The translations under genes were made by a program, and so were the position numbers. Below the pieces are notes generated by a model, which was given only the letters and a program-made list of their open reading frames with translations, did not search any database and had not been told where the DNA came from. A stretch of DNA of 64,000 nucleotides from Paraburkholderia aspalathi (GTDB lineage Bacteria > Pseudomonadota > Gammaproteobacteria > Burkholderiales > Burkholderiaceae): positions 186,001 to 250,000 of the forward strand of contig NZ_FPBH01000002.1 of NCBI RefSeq assembly GCF_900116445.1. The letters run 5' to 3'. Of this stretch, positions 60,711-64,000 are shown one piece after another (within the stretch, counting starts at the first letter, position 1; every line of letters begins with the position of its first letter).

Positions 60711-61421
60711 ATGCCAATGCAAAACACACATTCACAGAAAACCGTCCTTCTGATCGGCGCCTCGCGCGGCCTTGGATTTGCGATGGTCGAGGAGTATTTG
60801 AAGCGCGGCTATCAGGTCATCGCCACCGGACGAACCGGTTCGACCGACAAGCTTCGGCAGGTCGCGGAAGCCGCCGCCGGCGCGCTCGAAGTGGAAATTG
60901 TCGATATCACAATTCCCGAGCAGATCGCAGCGTTGCGCGCCCGTCTTGCAGATCGGTGTTTCGATGTGCTCTTTGTGAACGCAGGCGTCGTCAACGAAAA
61001 TGGTGAAACGATCGCGGACGTCTCGACCGAGGAATTTGTGCGGGTGATGGTAACGAACTCGCTGAGTCCGATGAGAGTCATTGACGCGTTTCAGGATCTT
61101 GTCCCGCCGACTGGAACGATCGGTGTCATGTCGTCTGGGCAAGGCAGTCTCACGAATGCCACCAACGCGAATTACGAAGTCTACCGGGGAAGCAAGGCCG
61201 CACTGAATATGTTCATGCGGACCTTCGCGGCGCGCAGCGCCGAGTCTCCGCGCTGCCTCCTGCTGATGGCGCCTGGATGGGTCCAGACAGACATGGGTGG
61301 TCCTACGGCGCGCTTGACCATCGGGGAAAGCATTCCGAACCTGGTCAATACGATCGAGGCTTATGAAGGGCGCGCCGGCCTGCATTACCTTGATTACCTC
61401 GGGAGGGTCGTTCCCTGGTGA
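60711..61421 (+). CDS. Short-chain dehydrogenase/reductase
   Basis: The ATG at 60711 gives 236 residues; an in-frame ATG six bases later is also possible. The coenzyme site is VLLIGASRGLGFAMVEEYLK, followed by DVLFVNAGVVNENG in place of NNAG, GVMSSGQGSLTNA with the catalytic Ser, and the YxxxK pair YRGSKAALNMF. The Rossmann fold is complete. Substrate is unknown. It lies divergent from the LysR-type gene. Confidence 0.9.
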   Translation: MPMQNTHSQKTVLLIGASRGLGFAMVEEYLKRGYQVIATGRTGSTDKLRQVAEAAAGALEVEIVDITIPEQIAALRARLADRCFDVLFVNAGVVNENGETIADVSTEEFVRVMVTNSLSPMRVIDAFQDLVPPTGTIGVMSSGQGSLTNATNANYEVYRGSKAALNMFMRTFAARSAESPRCLLLMAPGWVQTDMGGPTARLTIGESIPNLVNTIEAYEGRAGLHYLDYLGRVVPW

Positions 61422-61498
61422 TGGGTCTGCGGATGATGTGCGCTCATTGCGTCGCCCTGATCCGGCTGACTTGATCCAGGCCGGCGTTTTAGCGCATA

Positions 61499-61514
61499 CT
61501 GTATATCCATACAG
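61499..61514 (+). promoter_or_regulatory. LexA (SOS) box
   Basis: CTGTATATCCATACAG fits the CTGT-N8-ACAG consensus exactly and extends to ACTGTATATCCATACAGT. It lies 55 bases before the ATG of the DUF4130-UdgX gene, in the usual position for SOS repression. Confidence 0.82.
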
Positions 61515-61569
61515 TATTTTGGCCGCATAGGTACACGCATCTCGATGCGCGTATCCACGGCGCGTCAGC

Positions 61570-63090
61570 ATGAAACGCATTTCGATCGAACCGTCTTTCG
61601 CCATATGGCGGCGCGCCGCGCGGGTGCTGCTGCAGCAAGGTGTCGAGCCCTCGCAGATCGAGTGGGTTGAGTCTGAAGGTAAAGCCGGGGCGCCGGGCGT
61701 GCTGGCTACTGAGTCCGCCTTCGCGACGGCGAGCGCCTCCGAGACAGTAGTCGCTCCTGCCCCCGTCTTCGCCACGCCCGCGATTCCCCGCGAACTGCTC
61801 TCCTGGCTGAAAACGGCGGCTTGCTTCCGTGCGCCGGACCGCTGGGCGCTGCTGTACCGCGTCCTGTGGCGCTGGACGCGCGGCGAGCGCAACGTCCTCG
61901 ATCTCGACGACCCCGACGGCGCGCTGCTGGATCAACGCATCCGGACTATCGAGCGCGAAACCGAGGATCTGCTGACACTCACCTTGTTCAGACGGCGTGA
62001 TCCGTCCATGGAGCCGCCCGAATTCGTCGGCTGGTACGAGCCGCATCATGACTTGCTGGAGCGTGCCGCCGAGCGGTTCGCCAAGCGCACGGGCAATTCC
62101 ACGTGGATGTTGGCCACGCCGCACGGCGCGGTGTTCTGGAACGGCATGCTGCTGCGCACCGACCGGCCGCTCATGGCGGAGTGTGAGCAAGCCGCGCCTC
62201 TATTAGAGGCCAACGCCATGACCGGCGAAGCCATCACCAGCACCCCCACTGAAGCGCTCTGGCTCGCTTACTACTGCCATGCCTTCAATGCCCAGCCGTC
62301 GCCGGTGCCGCTGCGCTACTGGAGAAGGCCGCCTGCGGGTCCGCCGCTGCCCGCACACCTCGCGCGCGAACGCAGCCGTCTCGGCGCGCAAAGCGCGGCC
62401 GTCACCGTTCCGCCCATGCCGCCAATCGAGTATTCGGCCGTGACGCCCCCTTTGCGGGAGCCCACTGGCCCGCTCGCCACCTGCCGGCGCTGCGCGTTAT
62501 GGCGCAACGCGAAGCAGGCGGTAGCGGGCGCCGGGCCCGCGCCTGCCGCAATCATGGTGATCGGCGAGCAGCCTGGCGAGCACGAGAACCAGCACGGCGA
62601 GCCCTTCACCGGGCCGGCCGGTCAACTGCTGGACACCGTGCTGGCGCGCGCCGGACTGGAGCGCGAGGCGCTGTACCTGACGTATGCCGTCAAGCATTAC
62701 AAATGGGAAACGCTCGACGAGCAGCGCGTTCATCGCACGCCCGTGTGGCGCGAAGTCGAGGCTTGCCAGTACTGGCTGGAAAAAGAACTGGCGCAGGTCG
62801 CACCACGCGTGGTCGTCACACTGGGCGCGACGGCGTTGCAAACGCTGACCGGCCCGCACGTCAATCTGTCCGAATACCTCGGGCAAACCATCGCTCACGG
62901 CGGCCGCCTGATCGTGCCGACCTGGCATCCGTCGTATGCACTAGGAATGACCGACGCCACGTTACGCGACGACGTCGTGGCGACCATTGCGGCGGCGTTC
63001 AGCCGCGCGGCGGCGCTGGCGGCGTTGGCGGGAGACAACCCGCCCGCTAAAGGTGAGCATGTTCGGGATATGCCCGTTGCACAACGGTGA
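61570..63090 (+). CDS. DUF4130-UdgX fusion, uracil-DNA binding/glycosylase repair protein
   Basis: The 506-residue protein joins two domains. The first (about 1-270) is the DUF4130 type: LLYRVLWRWTRGERNVLDLD, DLLTLTLFRRRDPSMEPPEF, WMLATPHGAVFWNGMLLRTD. The second (about 300-490) is UdgX: TCRRCALWRNAKQAVAGAGP, MVIGEQPGEHENQHGEPFTG, TYAVKHYKWETLDEQRVHRT and VPTWHPSYALGM. UdgX proteins bind uracil-containing DNA covalently through a His in the R-loop, here QRVH in place of the RRIH I recall. Two Fe-S cysteines are in CRRC and a third in EACQYWL; a fourth is not evident. The upstream LexA box implies DNA-damage control. Confidence 0.88.
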   Translation: MKRISIEPSFAIWRRAARVLLQQGVEPSQIEWVESEGKAGAPGVLATESAFATASASETVVAPAPVFATPAIPRELLSWLKTAACFRAPDRWALLYRVLWRWTRGERNVLDLDDPDGALLDQRIRTIERETEDLLTLTLFRRRDPSMEPPEFVGWYEPHHDLLERAAERFAKRTGNSTWMLATPHGAVFWNGMLLRTDRPLMAECEQAAPLLEANAMTGEAITSTPTEALWLAYYCHAFNAQPSPVPLRYWRRPPAGPPLPAHLARERSRLGAQSAAVTVPPMPPIEYSAVTPPLREPTGPLATCRRCALWRNAKQAVAGAGPAPAAIMVIGEQPGEHENQHGEPFTGPAGQLLDTVLARAGLEREALYLTYAVKHYKWETLDEQRVHRTPVWREVEACQYWLEKELAQVAPRVVVTLGATALQTLTGPHVNLSEYLGQTIAHGGRLIVPTWHPSYALGMTDATLRDDVVATIAAAFSRAAALAALAGDNPPAKGEHVRDMPVAQR

Positions 63091-63275
63091 GCCTCTGCGG
63101 GACCCCACAGCAGAACCGGCCCACTCAGGCATGCCGCTTGCGTCGACCACTCCGGTTACACAAGTCGCGACAATTCCGCCTAAGCTGATGTGACGCCGCC
63201 AATCCAGCAAGTTTGTCGCGCGCAATATCGAAGCTTCGAATGCGGCCCCGCGCGTTTCGAAACTACCCATCTCCC

Positions 63276-63980
63276 ATGAGCGAAACCAGCCCACGCCTTT
63301 TCATCGTCTCACCCCATTTCGACGACGCCGTCTTCAGTTGCGGCGCACTACTCGCCGCCCATCCTGACGCCGCGGTCTGCACGGTGTTTGCCGCGCCGCC
63401 CGAGCACGAAATGCATACCGAATGGGATCAAAAATCGGGTTTCGCGAGCGCCCATCAGGCCACCCACGCCCGCACGCTCGAAGACAACCTCGCCCTGGAA
63501 GTGCTCGACGCGATTCCGCTACGCATGCCGTTTCGCGGCAGCCAATACATGGACTCGCCGTCGATCAGCAAACTGGCGGCCGTGCTTGAAGAGACCATCT
63601 ACCGCACGACCGCGAACACGCTGCTCATGCCGCTCGGCCTGCATCATGACGATCATGTGCTGGTATTCGAAGCCTGCTGCGAAATCCTGCCGCGTCTGTC
63701 GCATCTCACGTGGTTCGCCTACGAGGACGCGATTCACCGCCGCACGCCCGGCGTCGTGCAGGCGCGGCTCGCCGACCTCGCGCAACGCGGTGTCGTCGCG
63801 ACGCCGGCCTATCCGAGCGTCGGCCACACCATCGATCTCCCGCGCCGCACGCAGCTCAAACGCGAAGCCGTGAACGCTTACGCAAGCCAGCTGCGCGCCT
63901 TCGGCGCGGGCAATTACGACGACGTTTTCGACACCGAACGCTACTGGCAATTGAGCGTTGGGCGCCGCAGGAAAAAGTAA
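63276..63980 (+). CDS. PIG-L family deacetylase
   Basis: The ATG at 63276 gives 234 residues. The zinc-site motifs of PIG-L/LmbE hydrolases are present: FIVSPHFDDAVFSCGALLAA (HxDD) and LPLGLHHDDHVLVFEACCEI (HxxH). The family removes acyl groups from N-acetylglucosamine-type conjugates in glycolipid, mycothiol or antibiotic pathways. No glycosyltransferase partner is visible before the right edge of the window, so the substrate is open. Confidence 0.88.
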   Translation: MSETSPRLFIVSPHFDDAVFSCGALLAAHPDAAVCTVFAAPPEHEMHTEWDQKSGFASAHQATHARTLEDNLALEVLDAIPLRMPFRGSQYMDSPSISKLAAVLEETIYRTTANTLLMPLGLHHDDHVLVFEACCEILPRLSHLTWFAYEDAIHRRTPGVVQARLADLAQRGVVATPAYPSVGHTIDLPRRTQLKREAVNAYASQLRAFGAGNYDDVFDTERYWQLSVGRRRKK

Positions 63981-64000
63981 GGGGTGCGCGGCGTGCTGGA

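Overview
The window reads as a high-GC betaproteobacterial chromosome segment, most likely Burkholderia sensu lato (Paraburkholderia-like). This rests on gene content and style: a NodT-type RND pump with a CopR/CusS-type two-component pair, SulP, a Fiu/PiuA receptor with PiuC, a PaoABC-like aldehyde oxidoreductase, DUF2252, DUF2589, GlxA-type and many LysR regulators, and dense GC-rich coding with long antisense shadow frames. Species cannot be fixed from the sequence alone. I saw no rRNA, tRNA, CRISPR array or intact insertion sequence.

Layout. 1-1581: tail of a ribose-type sugar ABC importer (permease end and binding protein). 1765-2931: DNA polymerase IV. 2928-11121 (minus): one apparent operon encoding an RND efflux pump (permease, adaptor, outer-membrane factor) followed by its response regulator and histidine kinase. 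11557-16044: housekeeping and accessory singles (VOC protein, LysE-type exporter, small membrane protein, SulP/STAS transporter, ABM-type monooxygenase). 16268-18048: a HipBA-type module with several operator-like repeats. 18229-19086: RIO-type kinase. 19138-26127 (minus): a beta-glucoside uptake and hydrolysis operon (GH1, binding protein, two permeases, ATPase, LacI repressor) with a 16-bp palindromic operator. 26344-33851: DUF2252, a DUF4239-like fragment, a secreted protein, GlxA-type regulator, rhodanese, an MHYT-GGDEF-EAL enzyme, and a membrane protein that looks like a cyclase that lost its GGDEF domain. 33935-38341: a DapA paralogue divergent from an aspartate carbamoyltransferase with an N-terminal helix-turn-helix, then an APC permease followed by a vestigial ATCase 3' end. 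38492-40440: two membrane proteins.

40489-48421 is the most unusual region. A LuxR-type regulator with a degenerate receiver domain stands divergent from about ten co-directional genes: two DUF2589 proteins, a signal-less GH24 lysozyme, a secreted cysteine-rich protein, a secreted PHA-depolymerase-like esterase, a phasin-like helical protein, three paralogous proteins of about 205 residues of no family I can name, and a 96-residue orphan. The run ends at a strong terminator. I regard this as the best candidate for an undescribed system; its function is open.

48450-63980: zinc-less MDR oxidoreductase with a divergent LysR; a Fur-box-preceded Fiu/PiuA receptor, SEL1 protein and PiuC operon for ferric-siderophore uptake; a PaoABC-like molybdenum aldehyde oxidoreductase followed by a MocA-like cytidylyltransferase; LysR divergent from an SDR; a LexA-box-preceded DUF4130-UdgX repair fusion; and a PIG-L deacetylase.

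Other points worth attention are TACGC-N3-GCGTA palindromes at the promoter of, and inside, the HTH-ATCase gene; a possibly bistable leader upstream of the DapA paralogue; and two candidate very small ORFs.
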